DNA of 9,869 nucleotides from Pseudomonadota bacterium (GCA_023422955.1 JAFAGG010000026.1:1-9869), one strand, 5' to 3'. Positions 1 through 7,151 are shown, counted from the first letter of the stretch. Program-made: numbers and translations. The notes: generated by a model from the letters alone, not told the origin.

Positions 1-329
1 GAAGCGCAGGGCTAAATCGTTCTATTTGCAATACGTTAATTGAGGGCACGCCCTAGGCTCTCGCCCACCATGCGTTGGACCAACCTCTCCATCCATTTCA
101 ACTGCCACCACCTCCCTGCAACGCCAGGCCGACATGGTCAGGCTGTCGATCAGGATATCGAGACCTTCATCGCAGCCTTCGCTCAATGCGGCTATCAGCC
201 TGTCGTAGACAAGCGGCATCGCCTTCAACTCCAGGACCGCTGTTGTGACGGGAGTGACTCTTTCCATGGCAGCTTGCAACGAACCCGGCCGACTCTCTTT
301 CCAGGCTCTTGATATTGCCGGCGTTATGC
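1..329. other. Stretch without a firmly supported gene
   Basis: Apart from the doubtful 81-residue frame, this stretch past the 3' end of the HNH gene holds little. A short perfect inverted repeat, AGGGC-AC-GCCCT, lies at 43-54, but neither side has the T-run expected of an intrinsic terminator. A wider CCGGC/GCCGG pair (about 286-290 and 317-321) has a 26-base loop and is unconvincing. No tRNA, promoter or mobile-element end was recognised. A plus-strand gene ending within the first 60 bases cannot be excluded, because only a few codons of any such gene would be visible. Confidence 0.5.
22..267 (-). CDS. Doubtful small hypothetical protein (81 aa)
   Basis: This is an open frame from an ATG at 267 to a TAG at 22, downstream of the HNH gene on the same strand. 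The first 60 or so residues look protein-like: acidic and leucine-rich, with a segment resembling an amphipathic helix around residues 15-45, and mostly G or C in third codon positions. The last 20 residues (rich in Gly, Pro, Arg and Cys) look like read-through of non-coding DNA. There is no convincing ribosome binding site, and I recognise no family. An opposing plus-strand frame (40-312) covers the same bases and is less protein-like. This is either a real small orphan gene or chance; I lean towards chance. Confidence 0.2.
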   Translation of the reverse strand: MERVTPVTTAVLELKAMPLVYDRLIAALSEGCDEGLDILIDSLTMSAWRCREVVAVEMDGEVGPTHGGREPRACPQLTYCK

Positions 330-893
330 TTAGCAGAGCAAGCGGCTGTGCCGGGGCAGCATGGCGGCCAGATACTCATGCTGGTCGGCGAGGATGTTGC
401 GGCCGTTAAGCAAGTGCTGCTCTGCACGGCAAGGCACGTAAGGCACGTAAATCAGGGGATGAAAATCCTCAACATGCTTATTGCCCTTGAGCTGATTGCA
501 GCGTCGACATGCGGTCACGCAATTCATCCAGGTATCGGTACCGCCCCTGGAGCGCGGCACGATGTGATCGCGGGACAAATCCTTGTAAGGATAACGATGA
601 CCGCAATAAGCGCAGGTATAACGATCACGTTTGAACAGCTGATAATTCTGCGAGCCCAGCGTGAGGGGGGCGTGGGCATGGGGAAAAAGGCGTGAGCCGG
701 CGATGGCGATGATGGGACGCACAACGATGCGCGACTGTATGCCGGCACGCGAATGACCACCCCGAAAAACCAGCTCGCACTGCCCCAGTTCCCACACCAC
801 TTTGCTCGCAGCGTAATACAGCACCGCCTCTTGCGGTTCAATCCAGTCGGTAGGATTGCCGGCTATGTCCAGCACGAGAATAGAAGACGTCAT
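330..893 (-). CDS. Stand-alone HNH endonuclease family protein
   Basis: This 187-residue protein has a C-terminal HNH (beta-beta-alpha-metal) nuclease fold. Visible elements are a zinc-knuckle CAYC (C94, C97), the DHIVPRSRGG motif (D109, H110 as metal-binding/catalytic candidates), N124, and a second CRRC pair (C129, C132) followed by N133. Residues 1-75 form a separate N-terminal part with no nuclease motif. The tail contains YVPYVP (149-154) and an ILADQ segment (167-171), which I remember as typical of this bacterial subfamily. The ATG at 893 gives the complete N-terminus; the upstream GGGG is only a weak ribosome binding site. It is the last firm gene on the left and is separated from fadA by 257 bases, so it is probably transcribed on its own. 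No restriction methylase, homing-intron or phage context is present. A DNA nicking or cleaving activity follows from the family, but the biological role is unknown. Confidence 0.9.
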   Translation of the reverse strand: MTSSILVLDIAGNPTDWIEPQEAVLYYAASKVVWELGQCELVFRGGHSRAGIQSRIVVRPIIAIAGSRLFPHAHAPLTLGSQNYQLFKRDRYTCAYCGHRYPYKDLSRDHIVPRSRGGTDTWMNCVTACRRCNQLKGNKHVEDFHPLIYVPYVPCRAEQHLLNGRNILADQHEYLAAMLPRHSRLLC

Positions 894-977
894 TGCATGC
901 TACCCCGGTCGAGTCGACCTGAAATCTCAAGCTCTTTCTGTTATTCAATAATTCCTGCGCTGCCCATAATCGGCCTC

Positions 978-1008
978 TTTCCTTTTCCTGTCGAGCAGAA
1001 AAAGGAAA
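978..1008. repeat. Long imperfect inverted repeat (hairpin) between fadA and the HNH gene
   Basis: TTTCCTTTT (978-986) is the exact reverse complement of AAAAGGAAA (1000-1008). Inside, CTG (88-90 of the 900s) pairs with CAG (996-998) after a single C/A mismatch, leaving a five-base loop, TCGAG. The whole element is a 31-base, near-perfect hairpin. Its outer stem is A/T-rich, and it lies 85 bases upstream of the HNH start codon. It has no terminal T-run in either direction. It could be an operator, a transcript-stabilising structure in the HNH leader, or part of the fadA 3' region. Confidence 0.5.
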
Positions 1009-1050
1009 ACACGCCACTGAGCAGGATGAGTTTTGCAAGAAGGGAACAGA

Positions 1051-1073
1051 GGCTTGTTTTAATTTGACAAGCC
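1051..1073 (-). terminator. Candidate terminator hairpin downstream of fadA
   Basis: GGCTTGT (1051-1057) and ACAAGCC (1067-1073) form a perfect 7-base stem around a nine-base A/T-rich loop, about 80 bases past the fadA stop codon. On the minus strand the stem is followed by a pyrimidine-rich but interrupted tract (TCTGTTCCCTTCTT), so it would be at best a weak intrinsic terminator. The plus-strand side has no T-run. A second hairpin, TGCAGG/CCTGCA (1120-1137), lies nearer to fadA but lacks any T-tract. Confidence 0.35.
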
Positions 1074-1150
1074 AGGCGCCATTCTGTTGCCAGAAACTGG
1101 AGTTTTTATCGATGCTGACTGCAGGTAAAGCCCTGCATGGTGCTGCTTTC

Positions 1151-2347
1151 TTACACGCGCTCGAAAATCCCGGCCGCTCCCATGCCGGTGCCGACGCACA
1201 TGGTGACCATGCCGTACTTCAGCTGGCAGCGGCGCAAGGCATGCACTACAGTAGCTGATCGTATTGCGCCCGTTGCGCCCAGCGGATGGCCGAGTGCAAT
1301 CGCACCGCCCAGAGGATTCAGCTTGCTGGTGTCGAGATCCAGATCCTGGATCACCGCCAATGCCTGCGCAGCAAAGGCTTCGTTCAGTTCTATCCAGTCC
1401 ATCTGGTCCTGCGTCAATCCGGCAAAGCGCAGCGCGGCTGGAATAGCTTCCTTCGGCCCTATACCCATGATGTGAGGCGGCACGCCGCGCACGGCAAAGG
1501 AGACGAAGCGCGCCAATGGTGTCAGGTTGAACTGGCGGAGGATTTTTTCACTCACCAGTATCAGCGCACCCGCTCCATCCGAAGTTTGTGAACTGTTGCC
1601 GGCAGTGACAGAACCCTTGGCCGAGAACGCCGGCCTCAACTTTGCCAGCGCGTCCAGGCTGGTATCGGCGCGCACGCCTTCATCATCGGCAATGGTGCGG
1701 GTGACGATATCGATCTGTCCGGTTTCGAGATTGGGGAATTTCTCCACCACTTCCACCGGCGTGATCTCATCGCGAAACTCGCCGGACTGCTGCGCCGCCA
1801 GCGCCTTCTGGTGTGAGGCCAGCGCAAATGCATCCTGTGCCTCGCGCGAGATTTTCCATTGACTGGCCACCTTCTCGCCGGTCAGGCCCATGCCGTAAAT
1901 CATGCCGATCTTGTCTTCTTCCAGCACACGCGGATTGATGGAAGGATGATGCCCCATCATCGGCACCATGGACATGGATTCCACGCCAGCGGCAATCATC
2001 ACATCCGCCTGTCCCACGCGTATGCGGTCGGCCGCCATTGCGACTGCCGTAAGTCCCGACGCGCAATATCGATTCACAGTCACGCCGCCCACGCTATCGG
2101 GCAAGCCAGCCAGCAAAGCTGCCATGCGCGCCACGTTCAAGCCCTGCTCCGCTTCCGGAAAGGCGCAGCCGACAATGACGTCTTCCACCAATTTGGGATC
2201 GAGCTGCGGCACCTGGCTCATTGCCGATTGCAGCACTTTCACCAGCAAGTCGTCGGGACGCACGTGGCGGAACACGCCGCGCGGCGCCTTGCCTATCGGC
2301 GTGCGGGTCGCGGCAACGATATAAGCATCCTGTAGCGTAGTCGTCAT
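1151..2347 (-). CDS. fadA: 3-ketoacyl-CoA thiolase (acetyl-CoA acyltransferase)
   Basis: This 398-residue thiolase has the usual family length. It cleaves 3-ketoacyl-CoA with CoA to give acetyl-CoA and an acyl-CoA shortened by two carbons, the last step of beta-oxidation. The nucleophilic cysteine is C95 in NRYCASGL. The second active-site loop NEAF is at 322-325, the catalytic histidine is H354 in GHPLG, and the acid/base cysteine is C384 in CVGTGMG, so all key residues are present. The ATG at 2347 is supported by a TAAGGA ribosome binding site (2354-2359) that overlaps the stop codon of the upstream gene with six bases of spacing, suggesting translational coupling. It is the last gene of the three-gene fad operon. 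A biosynthetic acetoacetyl-CoA thiolase is the alternative, but the partners argue for degradation. Confidence 0.93.
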   Translation of the reverse strand: MTTTLQDAYIVAATRTPIGKAPRGVFRHVRPDDLLVKVLQSAMSQVPQLDPKLVEDVIVGCAFPEAEQGLNVARMAALLAGLPDSVGGVTVNRYCASGLTAVAMAADRIRVGQADVMIAAGVESMSMVPMMGHHPSINPRVLEEDKIGMIYGMGLTGEKVASQWKISREAQDAFALASHQKALAAQQSGEFRDEITPVEVVEKFPNLETGQIDIVTRTIADDEGVRADTSLDALAKLRPAFSAKGSVTAGNSSQTSDGAGALILVSEKILRQFNLTPLARFVSFAVRGVPPHIMGIGPKEAIPAALRFAGLTQDQMDWIELNEAFAAQALAVIQDLDLDTSKLNPLGGAIALGHPLGATGAIRSATVVHALRRCQLKYGMVTMCVGTGMGAAGIFERV

Positions 2348-2353
2348 CAGTTT

Positions 2354-2359
2354 TCCTTA
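2354..2359 (-). promoter_or_regulatory. fadA ribosome binding site overlapping the upstream stop codon
   Basis: The minus strand reads TAAGGA, in which the TAA is the stop codon of the dehydrogenase/hydratase gene. The fadA ATG follows six bases later. The overlap fixes the fadA start and implies that ribosomes finishing the upstream gene can reinitiate. Confidence 0.7.
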
Positions 2360-4738
2360 ATTGCGTACCGGCTTGCCGTTCTGCAGCAGGCCCATGATGC
2401 GTTCCTGGGTCTTGGGATGTCCCAGCAATTCCACGAAAGCGCGGCGCTCGCGATCCAGCAGCCATTGCTCGCTGACGGCGCTGCCAGGCTCGATATCGCC
2501 ACCGCTGACGATCTCTGCGATGCGCGACGCCAGCAGATAGTCATGCCCGGAAATCTGGCTGCCATCGCGCAGGTTCACCAGTTGCGCGCCTATTGTCGCC
2601 GCACCATAACGCCCGGTGACCGCTATCGTCGCCGGCAGCGGCGCGCGATAGCCGGCGTCCGCCAGCGCATGCACTTGCGACTTCGCCACGTGCAGCAATT
2701 CATTCGGATTGAACACGATCACATCCTGCTCCGACAGATAGCCCATCTTCTTCGCCTCCAGCGCGGAAGTCGATACTGTCGCCATCGCTGCATGCTGGAA
2801 GCTTCGCTTCAGAAACTGCAGGATATCGTTACCCTTCGCCTCTGCCGCCGCCCGCAACGCAATCTCCTTCAGGCCGCCGCCGGCCGGCACCAGGCCGACG
2901 CCGATTTCCACCAGGCCGATATAGGATTCCAGCAGGGCCACGCGGCGCGCTGCATGCATCAGCAGCTCGCAGCCGCCGCCCAGCGCCAGCCCGCCTATCG
3001 CAGCCACCACCGGCACCTGCGCATACTTGAGCTTCATATGCGCCTGCTGCAGTGCGCCGACGGCTGCATCCATGGCCTTCGCACCGCCCTGCATGTAAAT
3101 CGGCAGGAAAGTCTGCAAGTCGGCGCCTGCCGAGAACGGCCCGCCGCTGGCCGCATCCGGCTGCCAGATCACCAGGCCCTTGAATCCTGCTTCAGCCAGC
3201 TCGACCGCCCGACTCATTCCCGCCACCACTTCGCCGTTCAGCACATGCATCTTGGTGCGGGTGGAGAGAATCAGCACGTCGTCATCCTGGTGCCACAAGC
3301 GCACCGACGCATCTTCGTACACGGTGGTGCCGAGTTCCTGTTGCGCCGATTCGCCCAGCAAAGCCGCCCGCACGACCTGGCGCTGATACACCGGCAGATC
3401 GGAGCGCGGCAGATACTTGCCCTGCGCAGCCGACCACGACCCCGCAGGTTCGTGAACGCCGTCGCGTCCATCGAATACCCAGTCCGGCAGCGGTGCGTCG
3501 GACAAGGTCTTGCCTTGCTCCATGTCTTCACGTATCCATTGCGCGACCTGCTTCCAGCCGGCCGCCTGCCAGGTCTCGAACGGCCCTTCGTTCCAGCCGA
3601 AGCCCCAGCGCAGCGCAAAGTCGATATCACGTGCGCTGGCCGCGATATCAGCGAGATGCACGGCGATGTAATGAAATATGTCGCGGTAGATGGACCATAG
3701 GAACTGCGCCTGCGGATGCGTCGCATCATGCAACGCCTTCATGCGGCGCGCGGGATCTTTCTCTTTCAGGATGCGGACTATGAAATCGTCGGCCTTGCCG
3801 CCTGCCGGCACGTAATCGCCTTTTGCCGCATCCAGCTGCAGGATAGTGCGCCCCGCTTTCTTGTAAAAGCCAGCACCCGCCTTCTGGCCCAGCGCTTTGT
3901 TTACCACCAGTTGCGCGATCACGGGCGGCGTCTGATAGAGCGCATGAAAAGGATCGTCCGGCAATCCTTCCTGCATGGTCTTGATCACATGCGCCATAGT
4001 ATCCAGCCCGACCACATCGGCGGTGCGGAAGGTGGCCGACTTTGCGCGCCCCAGTCTGGTGCCGGTCAGGTCGTCCACGATATCGATGGCCAAGCCGAAC
4101 TTCTCGGCTTGCCTGATGGTGGCCAGCATGCCGAACATGCCGACGCGGTTGGCGATGAAGTTGGGCGTATCCAGCGCCCGCACCACGCCTTTGCCGAGCG
4201 TAGTGGTCAGGAAAGTCTCCAGCTGATCGAGCATGTCGGCGCGTGTTTCCTTTGCCGGGATCAGCTCGACCAGATGCATGTAGCGCGGCGGATTGAAGAA
4301 ATGCACGCCGCAGAAACGCTGCCTGAGTTCAGACGGAAGTCCCTGCGCCAGGGCATTGATGGATAAGCCTGAAGTATTGGTGACAAAGAGCGCATGCGGT
4401 GCAATGAAGGGAGCTACCTTGCGGTACAGCTCGTGCTTCCATTCCATCTTCTCGGCGATCGCTTCGATCACCAGCTCGCATTGCGAGAGCCGATCGAGGT
4501 GATCCTCGTAATTCGCCACTTCGATCAGGCCGGCCTGCTCCGCATCCGCCAGCGGCGCCGGAGTCAATTTTCTCAACTGCTCTATCGCGCGCAACGCAAT
4601 CCCATTCCTGGGACCTTCTTTCGCGGGCAGGTCGAACAGGATGACGGGCACCTTCGCATTGATGCAATGCGCAGCGATCTGGGCGCCCATCACGCCGGCG
4701 CCCAGCACTGCAACTTTTTTCACCATGAAACGGGACAT
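2357..4738 (-). CDS. fadN: Bifunctional 3-hydroxyacyl-CoA dehydrogenase / enoyl-CoA hydratase, FadN-type
   Basis: This 793-residue fusion enzyme catalyses hydration of 2-enoyl-CoA and NAD-dependent oxidation of 3-hydroxyacyl-CoA. The N-terminal dehydrogenase has the dinucleotide-binding GAGVMG (13-18), the catalytic H146 in HFFNP and E158 in VELI; its C-terminal helical domain(s) extend to about 430. The hydratase domain (about 470-680) has the oxyanion-hole segment around FSAGAD (535-540), LGGGCE with E591, and IGLVE with E611. These glutamates match the catalytic pair of crotonases. The domain order (dehydrogenase first) and length match Bacillus FadN and not E. coli FadB, where the hydratase comes first. 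The start at 4738 has an AAAGGA site six bases upstream; an internal ATG at codon 5 is less well placed. The gene sits between the acyl-CoA dehydrogenase and the thiolase. Confidence 0.93.
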   Translation of the reverse strand: MSRFMVKKVAVLGAGVMGAQIAAHCINAKVPVILFDLPAKEGPRNGIALRAIEQLRKLTPAPLADAEQAGLIEVANYEDHLDRLSQCELVIEAIAEKMEWKHELYRKVAPFIAPHALFVTNTSGLSINALAQGLPSELRQRFCGVHFFNPPRYMHLVELIPAKETRADMLDQLETFLTTTLGKGVVRALDTPNFIANRVGMFGMLATIRQAEKFGLAIDIVDDLTGTRLGRAKSATFRTADVVGLDTMAHVIKTMQEGLPDDPFHALYQTPPVIAQLVVNKALGQKAGAGFYKKAGRTILQLDAAKGDYVPAGGKADDFIVRILKEKDPARRMKALHDATHPQAQFLWSIYRDIFHYIAVHLADIAASARDIDFALRWGFGWNEGPFETWQAAGWKQVAQWIREDMEQGKTLSDAPLPDWVFDGRDGVHEPAGSWSAAQGKYLPRSDLPVYQRQVVRAALLGESAQQELGTTVYEDASVRLWHQDDDVLILSTRTKMHVLNGEVVAGMSRAVELAEAGFKGLVIWQPDAASGGPFSAGADLQTFLPIYMQGGAKAMDAAVGALQQAHMKLKYAQVPVVAAIGGLALGGGCELLMHAARRVALLESYIGLVEIGVGLVPAGGGLKEIALRAAAEAKGNDILQFLKRSFQHAAMATVSTSALEAKKMGYLSEQDVIVFNPNELLHVAKSQVHALADAGYRAPLPATIAVTGRYGAATIGAQLVNLRDGSQISGHDYLLASRIAEIVSGGDIEPGSAVSEQWLLDRERRAFVELLGHPKTQERIMGLLQNGKPVRN

Positions 4739-4744
4739 TCGATT

Positions 4745-4750
4745 TCCTTT
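4745..4750 (-). promoter_or_regulatory. Ribosome binding site of the dehydrogenase/hydratase gene
   Basis: AAAGGA on the minus strand ends six bases before the ATG at 4738, which favours that codon over the in-frame ATG four codons later. The 48-base gap upstream also holds two mutually exclusive short inverted repeats: GGCAAG/CTTGCC (4754-4759 with 4771-4776) and GCGGC/GCCGC (4767-4778). Confidence 0.6.
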
Positions 4751-4786
4751 GCAGGCAAGGGAGAAAGCGGCTTGCCGCCCTCCTCA

Positions 4787-6577
4787 TCAAAACAGGTCTG
4801 CTTCCAGCGACATCAGGTTGCCGGTACCGGCACGCGCCTGGCGGATCAGCATTGCCGTTTCCGGCAACAGGCGCGCAAAGTAAAAGCGGGCGGTCGCCAG
4901 TTTGGCGCGGTAGAACGGATCGCCCGAGGCCTGTTTGTCCAGCGCGATCTTCGCCATGCGGGCAAAGAAATAAGCGAACACCAGGTGCCCCACCACGCGG
5001 AGATACGGCACGGCGGCAGCGCCGATTTCATCCTTGTCCATGAAGGCGCGCATGCCGATTTCCATGGTCAGCTTGTTGAGCTTCTCTCCCAGATCAGCCA
5101 GAGGCGTGATGAACTCGGCCATGGATTCATCCAGACCATGTTCCTGCACGAAGGCCTGGATATGCTCACCGAACTTGCGCAGCTTCCCGCCATTGTCAGC
5201 CAGGACTTTGCGCCCCAGCAGGTCCAGCGACTGTATGGTGTTGGTGCCTTCGTAGATCATGTTGATGCGGGCATCGCGCAGGTACTGCTCCATGCCCGTT
5301 TCAGCGATATAACCGTGGCCGCCGAAAACCTGCAGCGCTTCGGAAACGGCGATCCAGCCATTGTCGGTCAGGAAGGCCTTGACGATAGGCGTGAGCAGGG
5401 CCGCTTCATCGGCGGCCTGCTTGCGTACCGCCTCATCCGGATGATGATGCTCGCGGTCTATCAGCATCGCCACGTAATAGCTGAATGCGCGTCCGCCTTC
5501 CGCATAGGCACGGGCCGTGAGCAGCATGCGCCGCACATCGGGATGCACGATGATGGGGTCGGCCGGTTTGTCGGGGGCCTTGTCGCCGCTCAGGCTGCGC
5601 ATCTGCAAGCGCTCCTTCGCATAGGCGACGGCGTTCTGATAGGCGACTTCGCTCAAGCCCAGCGATTGCATGCCCACGCCCAGGCGTGCCGCATTCATCA
5701 TCACGAACATTGCATTCAGGCCCTTGTTGGCTTCGCCTACCAGCCAGCCGGTCGCGCCTTCAAGGATCATCTGGCAAGTGGAATTGCCGTGTATGCCCAT
5801 TTTCTCTTCGAGCGCGGAACAGAAGATGGGATTGCGCTCCCCGGGCTTGCCCTCTTTGGTCGGAATGAATTTCGGCACCACGAAAAGCGAAATGCCATGC
5901 GTGCCGGCTGGGGCATCCGGCAAGCGTGCCAATACCAGGTGGACGATATTCTCAGTCAGGTCATGCTCACCGGCAGAGATGAAAATCTTCGTGCCCGTGA
6001 GCGTGTAAGAACCATCCTGCTGCAGTTCGGCCTTGGTGCGCAGCAAGCCGAGGTCAGTGCCGCACTGCGGTTCGGTCAGGCACATGGTGCCGGTCCATTC
6101 GCCGGCGGCGAGTTTGGACAGATAGACTTCCTTCTGCCACGGCGTGCCGTGCGCATGCAGGCATTCGTACGCGCCATGCGACAGGCCGGGATACATGGTC
6201 CAGGCCTGGCTGGCCGAATTCAGCATTTCGTAGAAAGCATTGTTCAGCAGCAGCGGCAAGCCCTGGCCACCGAACGCGGGATCGGCCGACAAGGAAGGCC
6301 AGCCTGCTTCCACATACTGCTGATAGGCTTGCTTGAAACCCGTGGGTACGGTTACTTCATGGGTTTCGGGATCGAGCTTGCAGCCTTCGCGATCGCCGGA
6401 ATAATTGAGGGGAAATACCACCGATGACGCGAAGCGCGCACCCTCTTCGAGTACCTGATTGATGGTTGCCGCATCCAGATCGGCATGAGGCGGAAGTTGT
6501 TTCAGCTCCTGTTCCACCTGCAATAACTCATGCAATACGAATTGCATGTCACGCAATGGGGCATGATAAAAACTCAT
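4787..6577 (-). CDS. fadE: Acyl-CoA dehydrogenase, FAD-dependent, about 600-residue class
   Basis: This 596-residue flavoenzyme introduces the 2,3-double bond into acyl-CoA and passes electrons to electron-transfer flavoprotein; it is the first step of beta-oxidation. An N-terminal extension typical of the 600-residue class (MSFYHAPLRDMQF) precedes the core. Core motifs are LTEPQCGTDLG (167-177), the GTKIFISAGEHD strand (195-206) and QVFGGHGY (416-423). The catalytic base is E443 in IYEGTN. An extra C-terminal helical segment (about 460-596) is also characteristic. The length and its partners resemble Bacillus FadE rather than the roughly 800-residue E. coli FadE. Relatives include enzymes annotated as 3-methylmercaptopropionyl-CoA dehydrogenase (DmdC), so the preferred chain is uncertain; long- or medium-chain fatty acids are likely from context. 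It is the first gene of the operon, with an excellent GGGAGGAG ribosome binding site. Confidence 0.92.
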   Translation of the reverse strand: MSFYHAPLRDMQFVLHELLQVEQELKQLPPHADLDAATINQVLEEGARFASSVVFPLNYSGDREGCKLDPETHEVTVPTGFKQAYQQYVEAGWPSLSADPAFGGQGLPLLLNNAFYEMLNSASQAWTMYPGLSHGAYECLHAHGTPWQKEVYLSKLAAGEWTGTMCLTEPQCGTDLGLLRTKAELQQDGSYTLTGTKIFISAGEHDLTENIVHLVLARLPDAPAGTHGISLFVVPKFIPTKEGKPGERNPIFCSALEEKMGIHGNSTCQMILEGATGWLVGEANKGLNAMFVMMNAARLGVGMQSLGLSEVAYQNAVAYAKERLQMRSLSGDKAPDKPADPIIVHPDVRRMLLTARAYAEGGRAFSYYVAMLIDREHHHPDEAVRKQAADEAALLTPIVKAFLTDNGWIAVSEALQVFGGHGYIAETGMEQYLRDARINMIYEGTNTIQSLDLLGRKVLADNGGKLRKFGEHIQAFVQEHGLDESMAEFITPLADLGEKLNKLTMEIGMRAFMDKDEIGAAAVPYLRVVGHLVFAYFFARMAKIALDKQASGDPFYRAKLATARFYFARLLPETAMLIRQARAGTGNLMSLEADLF

Positions 6578-6580
6578 GGT

Positions 6581-6588
6581 CTCCTCCC
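6581..6588 (-). promoter_or_regulatory. Strong ribosome binding site of the acyl-CoA dehydrogenase gene
   Basis: GGGAGGAG lies just upstream of the ATG at 6577 and contains the full GGAGG core. It is the best Shine-Dalgarno match seen in the window and settles this start codon. Confidence 0.75.
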
Positions 6589-6600
6589 TGTAAAACGGCT

Positions 6601-6628
6601 GTTATACAGTACCGTACTGATACGGCAA
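6601..6628 (-). promoter_or_regulatory. Candidate sigma-70 promoter of the fad operon with an operator-like palindrome in its spacer
   Basis: On the minus strand, TTGCCG (6623-6628) and TATAAC (6601-6606) are separated by 16 bases, a good match to a housekeeping promoter. The expected start leaves a leader of about 17 bases. The spacer contains a perfect palindrome, CAGTAC-C-GTACTG (6607-6619). It is overlapped by a second perfect inverted repeat, CCGTA-CTGA-TACGG (6612-6625), that runs into the -35 box. A dimeric repressor bound here would block RNA polymerase. TetR-family repressors (PsrA; FadP in betaproteobacteria) are known to control fatty-acid degradation genes, but which regulator binds here cannot be told from this window. 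Confidence 0.6.
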
Positions 6629-6737
6629 TTTTGCTATTTTTTTCTTATGATGAGTGCGAGCCTCTTGCGGAACCGGCTGCTTGCTGTTTGCATTGTAGAG
6701 CCAAATACAGCGGCAACCTATCGCCTTCGCGGTGAAT

Positions 6738-7112
6738 TTACGAATGCGAACGATCGAGGTTGCGGCGATCCCGCTTGGTCGGCCGTCCCTTGATGTCCTC
6801 GGAGGGTTCGCGAAAATACTTGCGCCGTTCGCCTTCCTGCTCGCGCCGGGCGATACTGGCTTCGGTTTCGCGATACAGCGCCTGCGCTTCCGGCGCACCG
6901 CGCCGCACATCCGACAGGCCTTCCACCACTATCTGCCATTCGGTAGAGCCGTTATTGATATCCAGCACTTCTCCTAGCCGGATAGAGCGTGCCGGCTTCA
7001 CCTTGTCGCCACCTATCTTGACCTTGCCGCTATCGACTGCCGTCGTGGCAAGCGAGCGGGTCTTGAAGAAACGAGCGGCCCATAGCCATTTGTCGATACG
7101 AACTGTTTCCAT
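6738..7112 (-). CDS. hslR: Heat shock protein Hsp15, S4-domain ribosome-associated protein
   Basis: This 124-residue basic protein begins with an S4 RNA-binding domain (about 1-65) carrying the signature RIDKWLWAARFFKTRSLA (6-22 region). It ends in a highly charged Arg/Lys-rich tail with PTKRDRR near the C-terminus, as in E. coli Hsp15 (about 133 residues). In E. coli the protein binds free 50S subunits that still carry a nascent chain and helps recycle them after heat shock. The ATG at 7112 was chosen because the homologous N-terminus starts within a few residues of the S4 motif. The frame is open back to an ATG at 7181, but that extension runs through the probable promoter and does not resemble the family. 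The ribosome binding site is poor. The gene lies alone between clsB and the fad promoter. Confidence 0.92.
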   Translation of the reverse strand: METVRIDKWLWAARFFKTRSLATTAVDSGKVKIGGDKVKPARSIRLGEVLDINNGSTEWQIVVEGLSDVRRGAPEAQALYRETEASIARREQEGERRKYFREPSEDIKGRPTKRDRRNLDRSHS

Positions 7113-7151
7113 AGGATATAGGGTGCAGAGAAATCGGATCGGGAAAAACCC

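Noticed and set aside
43..54. AGGGC-AC-GCCCT inverted repeat near the left edge, considered as a terminator
   Set aside because: The stem is short and the loop is only two bases (or a four-base stem with a four-base loop); there is no T-run on either side.
431..448. Tandem repeat of AAGGCACGT inside the HNH gene
   Set aside because: It encodes the YVPYVP stretch that I remember as usual for this protein family, so it is coding constraint rather than an unstable repeat.
2417..3700. A 427-codon plus-strand open frame antisense to the dehydrogenase/hydratase
   Set aside because: Composition is unnatural (His/Arg/Gln-rich) and it lies fully inside a gene with intact catalytic motifs; a shadow frame.
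4394..6427. A very long open frame (677 codons) on the plus strand, antisense to the acyl-CoA dehydrogenase and the start of the fusion gene
   Set aside because: The translation is rich in His, Arg and Gln with no recognisable domain, and the opposite strand encodes clear enzymes. It is a codon-bias shadow.
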